This document shows, in pieces, positions 54,420 to 62,068 of a stretch of DNA of 64,000 bases (positions are counted from its first letter, which is position 1; each line of letters begins with the position of its first letter). The stretch is from Chloroflexi bacterium HGW-Chloroflexi-2. GTDB taxonomy: Bacteria > Chloroflexota > Anaerolineae > Anaerolineales > Anaerolineaceae. The notes under the pieces are model-generated. The model was not told where the DNA came from. It was given only the letters and a program-made list of their open reading frames with translations, and did not search any database. Position numbers and translations under genes: made by a program. Location: assembly GCA_002840735.1 (NCBI GenBank), contig PHBY01000009.1, positions 1 to 64,000 on the forward strand. Reading direction: 5' to 3'.

Positions 54420-55158
54420 AGAAATCCTGAAGTGGACGCTGACCACCATTCTCGTTCTGATTGGGGTGTTTGTTCTTATTCGACTGGGATTTTGGCAATT
54501 AGATCGTTTGGAGAGCAGACGACAATTTAACCAACATTATCTCGAACAAATATCTTCTCCAATTATTAATTTAAATGATGAAATCAATCATCAGGAATTA
54601 CTGAATATGGAGTATAGAGAAGTTACTGTGTCTGGATACTATGATTTTACAAACGAAATATATTTACAAAATCAAGCCTATGAAAATATACCTGGTTACA
54701 GAGTTGTTACACCATTAAAAATAGACAATAACAAAAATTACATTTATATCGAAAGAGGTTGGATATCACTTGAAGATTTAAAGGATATAGAAGCCATCAA
54801 TCGTATTTATGCTCAACATCAAAATCTTGAAGGGATTATCAGACTTCCACAATCTGAAAGTGATTTTGGCGGTAAATCATCCAATGCAAGTGAATCGAAT
54901 TCTCAATTTTTCCTCTATGTTGATCTTGATTTACTAAAAACAGAATTGGAATACGGGATACTACCAATTTATGTTCAACTGAAAGATGAAGATGATAATC
55001 AGAAACCGTATTCAAAATTGCCCGATATTGAAATAACTGAAGGACCACATTTTGGGTATGCCGTGCAATGGTTCTTTTTTGCGAGTTTATTGGGGATTGG
55101 ATATCCATTTTTCGTTTGGAAACAAATCTGGGGTGAAAAAAATAGGAGCAGAGAATGA
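54409..55158 (+). CDS. Surf1-family cytochrome oxidase assembly protein
   Basis: A 249-residue protein with a helix at each end (~8-27 and ~222-240) and an external domain. RLGFWQLDRLESRRQFN, YREVTVSGYYD, GYRVVTPL and IYIERGWI are Surf1 motifs, and GPHFGYAVQWFFFA ends the domain. Surf1 helps insert heme A into subunit I. Two adjacent ATG codons (54409 and 54412) could serve; GAGGTG is nearer the first. It overlaps the neighbours at both ends. Confidence 0.88.
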   Translation: MMTKEILKWTLTTILVLIGVFVLIRLGFWQLDRLESRRQFNQHYLEQISSPIINLNDEINHQELLNMEYREVTVSGYYDFTNEIYLQNQAYENIPGYRVVTPLKIDNNKNYIYIERGWISLEDLKDIEAINRIYAQHQNLEGIIRLPQSESDFGGKSSNASESNSQFFLYVDLDLLKTELEYGILPIYVQLKDEDDNQKPYSKLPDIEITEGPHFGYAVQWFFFASLLGIGYPFFVWKQIWGEKNRSRE

Positions 55159-56930
55159 AAATATTAAAAACATTATTTGGAGTAACAACAAAATTAAAAT
55201 TCTTACACTTCATCATATTCAACATCATCATTTTTGGATCAGTGATAATCACCAATTCAATGTTTCGTTTTGAAAATCAAATATTTTCTTGTTCTTTCTG
55301 GTTAACCTGTGAAAATGATAGTTCTTTATCAACCTCTTTTAACCTTATTACACAGTTAATTTTATCCAGTTTGGGTTTACTTTCATTATTGATTGCTAAA
55401 AAAATTTTTTCGAATAAGCGTGAAAATAAATTCGATAATAAATTCTTTGTTATTACGCTGATTCTGGCAAGCTTAGTCTTTCTCGTTAACCTCTATTCGA
55501 TATTAATCAAACCTGCTCATCCATTGATTCCAACTTTTTTTTCATTGTTCTTGACAATTGTTTTGACGACATGGTTTGTGCGAAGAAAATATTTAAAAGA
55601 TATTCCTGAAAAATTACCGGGTAAAAATAATTCTCAAATTTTATTATTGATTTCTTCAATTTTTATGATAGGACTTGGAATTCTGATTTCATTTACTGGC
55701 TCATCTAAATTGTGCAATCAATTTCCCATTTGTTTTTCTCCTGATGGACTGACTATTGATATGGTTCTTGTAAATGCTCACCGTTTATTCACCTTAACAA
55801 CCGGTGTACTAATCACTAAGTTGTTATTCAATACTTGGCGAAAAAGCAGAGATAATAATGATTTATTAATATCAGTAACAATCAGTTTCATTGTTTTTAT
55901 TGGACAAAGCATGATAGGTGGAATTCAAGCAATTAGAAATTTGCCTTTGGACCTGCTATTCGTTCATTCGGTTAGTTCAGTCATTTATTTACTAGCAGTA
56001 GTGTATGCATTTCAGGCTGGACAATTTGTTTATGCATCCGTTGTTATAGAAACAAAAACCATTTTTAATGATTCTCAACGGAGAAAAGATTTTTTGATCT
56101 TGAATAAGCCGATTATTGTAGCCTTGTTACTTGTGACTACATATGCAGGCATGGTTGTAGGTGGAGAAAAAATCCCTTCATTCTCATTGTCAATCTGGAC
56201 CATGCTTGGTGGGGCATTAGCCGCCGGGGGGTCATCTGCCATAAACCAATATATTGATCGCGAAATCGACTTATCCATGCAAAGGACAGCAAAACGCCCT
56301 CTTCCTTCTGGGCGCTTACACCCGACTGAAGCATTAGCTTTAGGGATTTCTGAAATTATTCTTTCTTTTTTCATTTATGCTGCTTTTGTAAATTTAAATG
56401 CTGCCCTACTTGCTATGGCGGGAATGGTTTATTATGTTTTCATTTATAGCAGCTGGCTGAAACACATTACTGTTCAAAATATTGTGATTGGAGGAGGAGC
56501 CGGTGCTATCCCACCACTTGTGGGTTGGGCAGCAGCTACAGGTGGTTTAAATATTCCTTCATTACTCTTATTTGCTTTGGTATTTTTATGGACTCCACCG
56601 CACTTTTGGGCTTTGGCTCTTGTTAGAAAAAATGACTATGCAAGAGCGAGTATTCCTATGATGCCGGTTATCAAAGGTGAAAAGAAAACTCGATTCCAAA
56701 TATTGATTTACACCATTCAATTGGTCGTTTTAACATTATTGATGCCTTTATTTGGTATTGGTGGAAGTGTATATTTTATTCTTGCAACCGTTTTAGGGTT
56801 GTGGTTGCTCAGTACAGCCTGGCAGGTATTTAAAATAGAAGGCAATAAAATTGCATTTAAAATGTACCGGTACTCAAGTATGTATCTTGCATTTATATTT
56901 TTTGCCATGGTGATAGACGTCTTATTGTAA
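55155..56930 (+). CDS. ctaB: Heme A synthase-like (degenerate) / heme O synthase fusion
   Basis: A 591-residue fusion. The C-terminal ~280 residues are a CtaB heme O synthase: NQYIDREIDLSMQRTAKRPLPSGRL (Asp-rich motif), YSSWLKHITVQNIVIGGGAGAIPPLVGWAA, and WTPPHFWALALVR. The N-terminal ~300 residues resemble CtaA/Cox15: Cys46 and Cys52, His122, Cys187 and Cys193, His209 in NAHRLF and His271 in FVHSVSS. The first-half E-x-x-H-R motif that holds the catalytic Glu and one heme His is not found; no His exists between 18 and 122. CtaB adds a farnesyl group to heme B; whether the first half makes heme A is doubtful. Confidence 0.85.
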   Translation: MKILKTLFGVTTKLKFLHFIIFNIIIFGSVIITNSMFRFENQIFSCSFWLTCENDSSLSTSFNLITQLILSSLGLLSLLIAKKIFSNKRENKFDNKFFVITLILASLVFLVNLYSILIKPAHPLIPTFFSLFLTIVLTTWFVRRKYLKDIPEKLPGKNNSQILLLISSIFMIGLGILISFTGSSKLCNQFPICFSPDGLTIDMVLVNAHRLFTLTTGVLITKLLFNTWRKSRDNNDLLISVTISFIVFIGQSMIGGIQAIRNLPLDLLFVHSVSSVIYLLAVVYAFQAGQFVYASVVIETKTIFNDSQRRKDFLILNKPIIVALLLVTTYAGMVVGGEKIPSFSLSIWTMLGGALAAGGSSAINQYIDREIDLSMQRTAKRPLPSGRLHPTEALALGISEIILSFFIYAAFVNLNAALLAMAGMVYYVFIYSSWLKHITVQNIVIGGGAGAIPPLVGWAAATGGLNIPSLLLFALVFLWTPPHFWALALVRKNDYARASIPMMPVIKGEKKTRFQILIYTIQLVVLTLLMPLFGIGGSVYFILATVLGLWLLSTAWQVFKIEGNKIAFKMYRYSSMYLAFIFFAMVIDVLL

Positions 56931-56936
56931 ATCAAA

Positions 56937-56976
56937 AAAAGAGAGATTTTATGTAAATTTATAAAATCTCTCTTTT
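56937..56976. terminator. Bidirectional Rho-independent terminator after the oxidase operon
   Basis: A perfect 16-base-pair repeat AAAAGAGAGATTTTAT / ATAAAATCTCTCTTTT with an eight-base loop, T-rich on both sides. It closes the oxidase operon and the convergent rsfS transcript. Confidence 0.92.
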
Positions 56977-57020
56977 ATTTTATTTTGCAGATACAGAAAT
57001 GATATTGATAACCATTCAAT

Positions 57021-57365
57021 TTATTGAAGTTTTACCAACACTTTTCCTTCATTCCACAGTTCCTCCAGCCGATAATAATCTCTTTTTTCTGGAGAAAATA
57101 GATGTACGATCACGTCACCTAAGTCCAGCAGGACCCAACCATACATGCTGTCTCCTTCTGGGGATGAAGAAATTTTGAATTCTTTCTTTACTTCATCTTT
57201 GACTACTTTAGATAATGCATCTAACATCCGGTCACTTGTTCCGGAACAAAAAACAAAATAATCTGTAAATGGGACTACTTTTTGAACATCCAAAAGCAAA
57301 ATATCCTCACCTTTTTTTTCGTCAAGAATGTCCACAATAAATTTTGCTAAATCAATACTATTCAG
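57021..57365 (-). CDS. rsfS: Ribosomal silencing factor RsfS
   Basis: A 114-residue RsfS/Iojap protein: KGEDILLLDVQKVVPFTDYFVFCSGTSDRMLDALSKVV...GWVLLDLGDVIVHLFSPEKRDYYRLEELW. It binds L14 and keeps ribosomal subunits apart in starvation. The first ATG-type codon in frame is GTG 57335, but the usual first helix lies upstream, where codons read LNSIDLAKFIVDIL. A CTG at 57365 has GAGG six bases upstream (57375-57372) and an in-frame stop lies just before it, so I take CTG as the start. It is convergent with the oxidase operon. Confidence 0.85.
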   Translation of the reverse strand: MNSIDLAKFIVDILDEKKGEDILLLDVQKVVPFTDYFVFCSGTSDRMLDALSKVVKDEVKKEFKISSSPEGDSMYGWVLLDLGDVIVHLFSPEKRDYYRLEELWNEGKVLVKLQ

Positions 57366-57425
57366 ATCTCACCTCACATACAATACTAGATTTTCATTCT
57401 AACACAGATAATTTCATTTTCAGGT

Positions 57426-58007
57426 TCAAAAAATATATTTATGAAGCTCAGTATAAATGGGTCCTTTGGAAGTTAAAATACTTTGATACACACAATAATG
57501 ATTGATTGTAAAAGAAATCGGATTTATTTCCCTCCTTTTATACAATTCCTGTTTAATGATATCAAAATGATTCTTTTTAACGCCTGGACTCAATCGAGCA
57601 ATTGTTAAATGGGGTGAAAAAGATTTGCTATCATTTTCATTCTTAACCATTGAAGTTGATTTTTCGACAAATTGGGCTAATTCAGATAATGTATTATGAC
57701 TGGATGTACCCACCCAGATAACTTGTGGTTTATATAAAGATGGGAAAGCACCAATTTTATTAATCGACAGATTGAACGGGGCAAATTGGTTTTCAGTTTT
57801 TAGTTTTTCAAACAAGAAATGCAATGTTGACTTGGAAATATTTCCAAGAAATTTTAACGTTAAGTGAATATTTTCGGGTTGAACCCATTTCACAGATTTA
57901 TCGGGGAATGTCAACTTAAGATCGGATATGATTTCAGCTAAGTATTTTGTTACTTCATTGGGTAATGGAATTGCGACAAACGCACGAATTTCATCATCGT
58001 GATTCAT
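57426..58007 (-). CDS. thpR: RNA 2',3'-cyclic phosphodiesterase (ThpR)
   Basis: A 193-residue 2H-family phosphoesterase with both catalytic motifs: HLTLKFLG near residue 47 and HLTIARL near residue 130. FVAIPLP at the start and the IGAFPSLYKPQVIWVG segment are typical of ThpR/LigT. It opens 2',3'-cyclic phosphates on RNA. The ATG overlaps the upstream copper chaperone stop by four bases. Confidence 0.88.
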   Translation of the reverse strand: MNHDDEIRAFVAIPLPNEVTKYLAEIISDLKLTFPDKSVKWVQPENIHLTLKFLGNISKSTLHFLFEKLKTENQFAPFNLSINKIGAFPSLYKPQVIWVGTSSHNTLSELAQFVEKSTSMVKNENDSKSFSPHLTIARLSPGVKKNHFDIIKQELYKRREINPISFTINHYCVYQSILTSKGPIYTELHKYIF

Positions 58008-58444
58008 TCAGTTTCTTTTACCTCAACGATAATATTTTTCTCACCAAATTTTTCGAATGTCAAAGAAATTTCAAATTGATCTCCAAGACTAAGATCTTGA
58101 TTTAAATTAATCAGCATAATATGATAACTCATTGGTTTGAACTCAAGCACCTGATTTGGCTCAATTTCAACAAATTCCAGTTTCATCATTTTCATTGTTT
58201 CATCGACCATACTACTCAAGTGGATTTCGTTTAATTCTGCAACCTGACTTGTCACTGAGATAAGCTTATATGTTTCCTTTAAATTATTTTCGATTTTAAA
58301 ATATACAGCTGATGGGTTTCCTTGTAATGCAGGTCTCGCCCAGGCTTTTTCAATATTTATTCTATTTTCTTTTGCACTTAAATTACTGCATGATACTAAA
58401 TTCATAACAATTAATAAGTTTATGATGATGATAAATTTTCTCAT
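58004..58444 (-). CDS. PCu(A)C-type periplasmic copper chaperone lipoprotein
   Basis: A 146-residue lipoprotein: signal MRKFIIIINLLIVMNLVSC with a lipobox-like end, then a PCu(A)C domain. The copper ligands appear as IHLSSM...M...YHIM, the H-x-x-x-M and HxM pattern of the family. It passes Cu(I) to oxidase CuA with Sco proteins; the Sco and oxidase genes are a few kb away on the opposite strand. I took ATG 58444 rather than 58453 because a GGGA is better placed and the peptide then starts MRK. Confidence 0.85.
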   Translation of the reverse strand: MRKFIIIINLLIVMNLVSCSNLSAKENRINIEKAWARPALQGNPSAVYFKIENNLKETYKLISVTSQVAELNEIHLSSMVDETMKMMKLEFVEIEPNQVLEFKPMSYHIMLINLNQDLSLGDQFEISLTFEKFGEKNIIVEVKETE

Positions 58445-58550
58445 TCCCAACATCCCGAATTAATAAGGAGTATAAAAATATATTGCATCTAGGTCAAGTA
58501 ATATGATTATGCAAATGAGACAAACTCGTTTTTATGCAAATTTGTTAATC

Positions 58551-58579
58551 TAGTCAAGGAAAATAACTTGTGGTATAAA
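58551..58579 (+). promoter_or_regulatory. Promoter of the 6S RNA gene
   Basis: -35 TAGTCA (58551-58556), 17-base spacer, -10 TATAAA (58574-58579). The predicted start is six bases further, exactly at the 5' end of the closing stem of the 6S RNA. Further upstream, ATGCAAAT occurs twice (58509 and 58534), 25 bases apart. Confidence 0.65.
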
Positions 58580-58584
58580 ATAAT

Positions 58585-58757
58585 TACCCTGTGGTGTTCG
58601 TGATTGCTGCACAACCGGTTTTGAGCCAACACCCTTAAAATGGGGCTCAGTGTCACTGAGCGTACGCGATAGGCTTTAGCCAAGGCGAAAACTCCGGAGC
58701 GGGCCCCCACCTGCATTTGCAGGTTCAAAACTATGTAGCACACGGCATTGCGGGGTA
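58585..58757 (+). ncRNA. ssrS: 6S RNA (RNA polymerase regulator)
   Basis: A GC-rich, non-coding island in an AT-rich gap. Its ends pair as a long closing stem (TACCC with GGGTA, then TGTGGTG with CATTGCG-type G-U and G-C pairs). The 5' strand carries the GTGTTCGTGA box and the 3' strand has ACCTGCATTTGCAGGT, a small hairpin, then GGCATTGC. In Escherichia coli 6S RNA the same parts are ATGTTCGC, ACCTTGAAC-loop-GTTCAAGG and GGCATCTC, in the same order. 6S RNA binds the housekeeping sigma factor holoenzyme. The stem is followed by a T-rich run that would end transcription. The call is from memory of the E. coli sequence and the fold by eye. Confidence 0.78.
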
Positions 58758-58808
58758 TTTTTTATTAAATTCCCCTATAATTTATTAATAAATTTTAAAG
58801 GGAGAATT

Positions 58809-59717
58809 ATGAATCCAAATCCATTACTCAAAAAATTAGGTTTTTCAAATAATGATCGTGTTGTTATCATCCATGCGGATGATTTAGGCATGTGTCAGTC
58901 AACCATCACAGCTTGCAAAGAGCTATTTGAAATGTCTGTAATTTCTTCTGCGGCGGTCATGGTTCCCTGTCCTTGGTTCCTATCAGCTGCCAGATTGCAG
59001 AGAGATGCTGAGAAAGTTGATCTGGGTGTACATATTACCCTTACCAGTGAATGGAAGGAATATCGCTGGAGACCGATATCAACAACTGACATTGAAAGTG
59101 GATTGTTTGATTCACAGGGGTATTTCCATGCCAGCAGTAAGCAAGTACAAAGTAATGGCAACCCCGTTTTTGTTCGAGAAGAAATTAATGCTCAGGTAAA
59201 TAAAGCGATTTCTGAAGGGATTGTGCCGACACATATTGATACCCATATGGGAGCCATTGCTCATCCGAAGTTTATGTTTGATTATATAAATGCTGGTCTA
59301 AGTAAAAAAATCCCTCCGATGTTATTCAGATTGACAAAAAATGAATGGATGAACATTGGATTAGATGAAACCAGCGCGACAATGGTAGAAATGTTCCTGT
59401 TAAATCTTGAAGAGCAGGGTGTACCTTTATTGGATCACCTGCGGTCTATCCCATTGGATATGCCATATAATCGATTAGAGCAGGCAAAAGATATTTTTAA
59501 AGCACTCCCTCCTGGAATCACTCATTTCATCATTCATCCCGCCACTGAAACTCCGGAGTTAAAAGCGATAACTGCTGATTGGATATCACGTGTGGGTGAT
59601 TATCAATTATTTCGGGATGAAGAAATACATGATTTTTTGAAGAATAATGGAATTCATGTGATTGGCTACCAGGATGTTAAATCTGCTTTTCCAATTTCGG
59701 ATATTATTCTAAGTTGA
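58809..59717 (+). CDS. YdjC/ChbG-family carbohydrate deacetylase
   Basis: A 302-residue protein. VVIIHADDLGMCQST holds the metal-binding Asp pair, VDLGVHITLTSEW gives a His, and THIDTHMGAIAHP and THFIIHPATETPEL complete the YdjC pattern. The family removes acetyl groups from chito-oligosaccharides or hopanoid-linked sugars. AAAGGGAG precedes the ATG. It stands alone 51 bases after the 6S RNA. Confidence 0.86.
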   Translation: MNPNPLLKKLGFSNNDRVVIIHADDLGMCQSTITACKELFEMSVISSAAVMVPCPWFLSAARLQRDAEKVDLGVHITLTSEWKEYRWRPISTTDIESGLFDSQGYFHASSKQVQSNGNPVFVREEINAQVNKAISEGIVPTHIDTHMGAIAHPKFMFDYINAGLSKKIPPMLFRLTKNEWMNIGLDETSATMVEMFLLNLEEQGVPLLDHLRSIPLDMPYNRLEQAKDIFKALPPGITHFIIHPATETPELKAITADWISRVGDYQLFRDEEIHDFLKNNGIHVIGYQDVKSAFPISDIILS

Positions 59718-59742
59718 CAGACAATTAGAAGATTTGTACACT
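59714..59742 (+). promoter_or_regulatory. Candidate promoter of the FHA protein gene
   Basis: -35 TTGACA (59714-59719), 17-base spacer and -10 TACACT (59737-59742). It overlaps the last codon of the deacetylase gene and would give a leader of about 28 bases. Confidence 0.45.
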
Positions 59743-59776
59743 TATCAAAAATGACTTGATTTTTCAGGAGGCGAAC

Positions 59777-60460
59777 ATGAGCTCTAATTATCAATTGGTA
59801 ATGACATCAGGACCAAATCCTGGGCAGATTTTTATCTTAGATGGTACTGAATTCTCCATCGGACGGGATATTAACAATGATTTTGTGATCAATGACACTG
59901 AAATGTCAAGGAAACATGCCAAAATTTATATCTACGGACAAGGATTTGTGATTGAGGATTTGGGTTCCACGAATGGAACATTTGTCAATGGGCAGAGATT
60001 GGTGGGAATCCATCAGCTGGTTTCTGGCGACTCGATTGCTTTTGGTGAAAATGTTAATTGTACTTTTGAAGTACCAGTTTTTGATCCAGATGCCACACGT
60101 GTATCAGCACAGCCTCCTTCCTACAGTCCTCCCGTATCTCAGCCACCTTCTTATGGGACACCAGTCCCAACTCCTAGTACAGCAGTTCCACCTCTGGAAA
60201 CTTTCATCTCAGCTCCGCCAGCCCAACAGTATGTTTCAGCACCTGGACAACCAAGTTATTCAGGAGAAGTTCCAGCCGCCTATCCTGTGGGAGAAAAACC
60301 CAAAAAGAAAAATAAAGTTTTTCTCATTATTCTTATCTTGTTCTTACTTTTTATTTGTGGGTGTATTGTTTTTTGGATCGTTGTTGATTCAATGAACCTC
60401 TATTGTGATCTATTTCCTGGATTAATGAATGCAATTTTTGGAAGTGGTTCCTGCCCATGA
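59777..60460 (+). CDS. FHA-domain protein with proline-rich linker and membrane tail
   Basis: A 227-residue protein. An FHA domain occupies ~1-100: SIGRDINNDFVINDTEMSRKHAKI (Gly-Arg and Ser-Arg-x-His), GSTNGTFVNG, all key phosphothreonine-binding residues. A Pro/Ser-rich linker (~105-175) with repeated PPSY units is followed by a basic patch (KPKKKNK) and a C-terminal helix with Cys residues. It would bind phosphothreonine proteins at the cytoplasmic face, perhaps targets of the kinase at 35-37 kb, an inference. I chose ATG 59777 with GGAGG six bases upstream over 59756. Confidence 0.87.
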   Translation: MSSNYQLVMTSGPNPGQIFILDGTEFSIGRDINNDFVINDTEMSRKHAKIYIYGQGFVIEDLGSTNGTFVNGQRLVGIHQLVSGDSIAFGENVNCTFEVPVFDPDATRVSAQPPSYSPPVSQPPSYGTPVPTPSTAVPPLETFISAPPAQQYVSAPGQPSYSGEVPAAYPVGEKPKKKNKVFLIILILFLLFICGCIVFWIVVDSMNLYCDLFPGLMNAIFGSGSCP

Positions 60461-60544
60461 AAATTCCTATTCAAAATGAGTGGTATCTTTCTATCCAGAG
60501 AGATTCTATCAGCAAAAATAATCTAAAAATTTAGCAGGGAAGAA

Positions 60545-61837
60545 ATGCATTCAAAAAAAGTTGAAAAATCACCATCTTGGAGCAGTACTACAAAGCTGGT
60601 AGTGGCTTTGGTCATGATTGCTGTTTTCACCTTTTTCATTGTTCGATTTAATAATATTCTGGCACCATTATTTTTTGCTTTTTTACTGGCTTTTCTACTT
60701 TATCCCATTCCAGATTTTTTCAAAGAAAAATTAAATATCTCCTGGCGAGTAACCGTTATAATTATCTACCTGATCCTCCTGGCATTATTTCTGGGATTAA
60801 TCACTTTAGGTGGGTTTGCAGTTTTTGATCAGATATCAAGTCTGATTCGATTCATTCAATTTGAAATTAGGGATTTACCCGTTTTTCTTGAAGAATTATC
60901 TCAACTTCGCTATGAATTTGGCAGATTTGTAATTGATTTTTCCGAATTGGATCTGGTTAGTATTGGGAACCAATTATTATCCTTGGTACAACCCATGTTA
61001 TCAGGATTGGGAAATGTGGTTGGTTCATTAGCCGGAAGTGCAGCAGCACTAATAGGTTGGTCTCTATTTTCCATATTGATTTCATACTTTATCCTATCTG
61101 AAGCAAAAGGTGCACGCAGTGAATTATTTAAGATTGATGTTCCTGGTTACAACTACGATATCCAACTTATAGGCATTGAATTGAAGCGAACCTGGAACGC
61201 ATTCTTGCGTGGTCAATTAACGATTATTTTGATCACAATCGTTGTTTACATCATTTTATTAGGCGCATTGGGAGTTAACTTTTACTATGGGTTGGCATTT
61301 ATTGCAGGATTTGCCAGGTTCGTCCCCTATGTTGGACCTGCTGTTGCCTGGACATCGTATGGTTTAGTATCCTTATTCCAGGGTACAACGATATTCGGAT
61401 TAGAATCTTTTCCTTATGCTTTAGTAGTGGTTGGAGTGGCGTGGATAACCGATGTAATTCTTGATAATTTTGTTGTCCCCAGATTGATGGGTGATGCATT
61501 AAAAGTCCACCCCGCGGCAGTGATGGTCGCTGTGATTGTCTCTGCCAGCTTATTTGGATTTATTGGGGTATTATTAGCTGCACCTGTACTAGCCACTGCA
61601 AAATTGATTGGAAAGTATGTATTCTCAAAGATGTTTGATATTGATCCATGGGAAAAATTTTCACAAGATAGAATACCAGCTGAACCAAAAATTCCAAATC
61701 AATTCAAACCTTTATTCCATTTTTTCTACAGAATAAAAAATGATGTGAAGAATTGGTTGAAGCAAAAGAGAAAAAATAAAATGAACAATAGCCTAAAAAA
61801 TCAAGTTATATCAGAGAAGGAGGAAATCGATGGATAA
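60545..61837 (+). CDS. AI-2E family transporter (PerM/YdiK-type)
   Basis: A 430-residue membrane protein with about eight helices. FAFLLAFLLYPIPDFF near the start, SEAKGARSELFKIDVPGYNYD and the C-terminal run GLAFIAGFARFVPYVGPAVAW, IVSASLFGFIGVLLAAPVLATAK are typical of the AI-2E exporter family (PF01594). Members export varied solutes; autoinducer export is shown for few. The Lys-rich tail is about 60 residues. Its end overlaps the small gene that follows by eight bases. Confidence 0.86.
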   Translation: MHSKKVEKSPSWSSTTKLVVALVMIAVFTFFIVRFNNILAPLFFAFLLAFLLYPIPDFFKEKLNISWRVTVIIIYLILLALFLGLITLGGFAVFDQISSLIRFIQFEIRDLPVFLEELSQLRYEFGRFVIDFSELDLVSIGNQLLSLVQPMLSGLGNVVGSLAGSAAALIGWSLFSILISYFILSEAKGARSELFKIDVPGYNYDIQLIGIELKRTWNAFLRGQLTIILITIVVYIILLGALGVNFYYGLAFIAGFARFVPYVGPAVAWTSYGLVSLFQGTTIFGLESFPYALVVVGVAWITDVILDNFVVPRLMGDALKVHPAAVMVAVIVSASLFGFIGVLLAAPVLATAKLIGKYVFSKMFDIDPWEKFSQDRIPAEPKIPNQFKPLFHFFYRIKNDVKNWLKQKRKNKMNNSLKNQVISEKEEIDG

Positions 61838-62012
61838 TGGACCATTAACGAACACGCTCAGCGAAACTTCAAATTATATGGCCTGGAAAGCCGATGAACC
61901 TGATGGCGAGACCACTTACCATTTAGAATTAAATAATATAACGTTACATTTCTTCAAAGAAGAATGGGTTGAATTTTTAGAATTAATCGCCAATTTAACG
62001 AAAACGAAATAA
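61830..62012 (+). CDS. Small conserved-looking soluble protein, function unknown
   Basis: A 60-residue acidic protein overlapping the AI-2E gene by eight bases. AAGGAGG lies seven bases before the ATG, a much stronger site than most in the window, and it is followed immediately by a terminator, so it appears to be a real gene. It has a TTYHLELNNITLHFFKEEWVEFLELIANL segment, alternating strand and helix pattern, with no membrane helix or signal. I do not recognise a family. Confidence 0.62.
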   Translation: MDNGPLTNTLSETSNYMAWKADEPDGETTYHLELNNITLHFFKEEWVEFLELIANLTKTK

Positions 62013-62013
62013 T

Positions 62014-62046
62014 AAAATAGCTGTTTTACTTTGAAACAGCTATTTT
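62014..62046. terminator. Bidirectional Rho-independent terminator
   Basis: A perfect 13-base-pair stem AAAATAGCTGTTT / AAACAGCTATTTT with a seven-base loop; T-rich on both sides. It separates the small gene from the convergent formate dehydrogenase gene. Confidence 0.9.
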
Positions 62047-62068
62047 ATATTTGTAAATCAACTGGAAA

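Noticed and set aside
58507-58743. 78-codon minus-strand frame across the 6S RNA
   Set aside because: It lies antisense to a structured RNA with its own promoter, and the peptide has no family features.
58585-58757. SRP RNA, tmRNA or RNase P RNA as alternatives for the structured island
   Set aside because: I see no GGAAGCAGC SRP loop, no tmRNA tag frame with an alanine acceptor, and no RNase P GAGGAAAGTCC core; the 6S elements match in order.
59952-60395. 147-codon open frame inside the FHA gene, other frame
   Set aside because: It lies in another frame of a well-supported FHA gene; the peptide is rich in Trp, Met and Leu runs without a motif, and has no ribosome-binding site.
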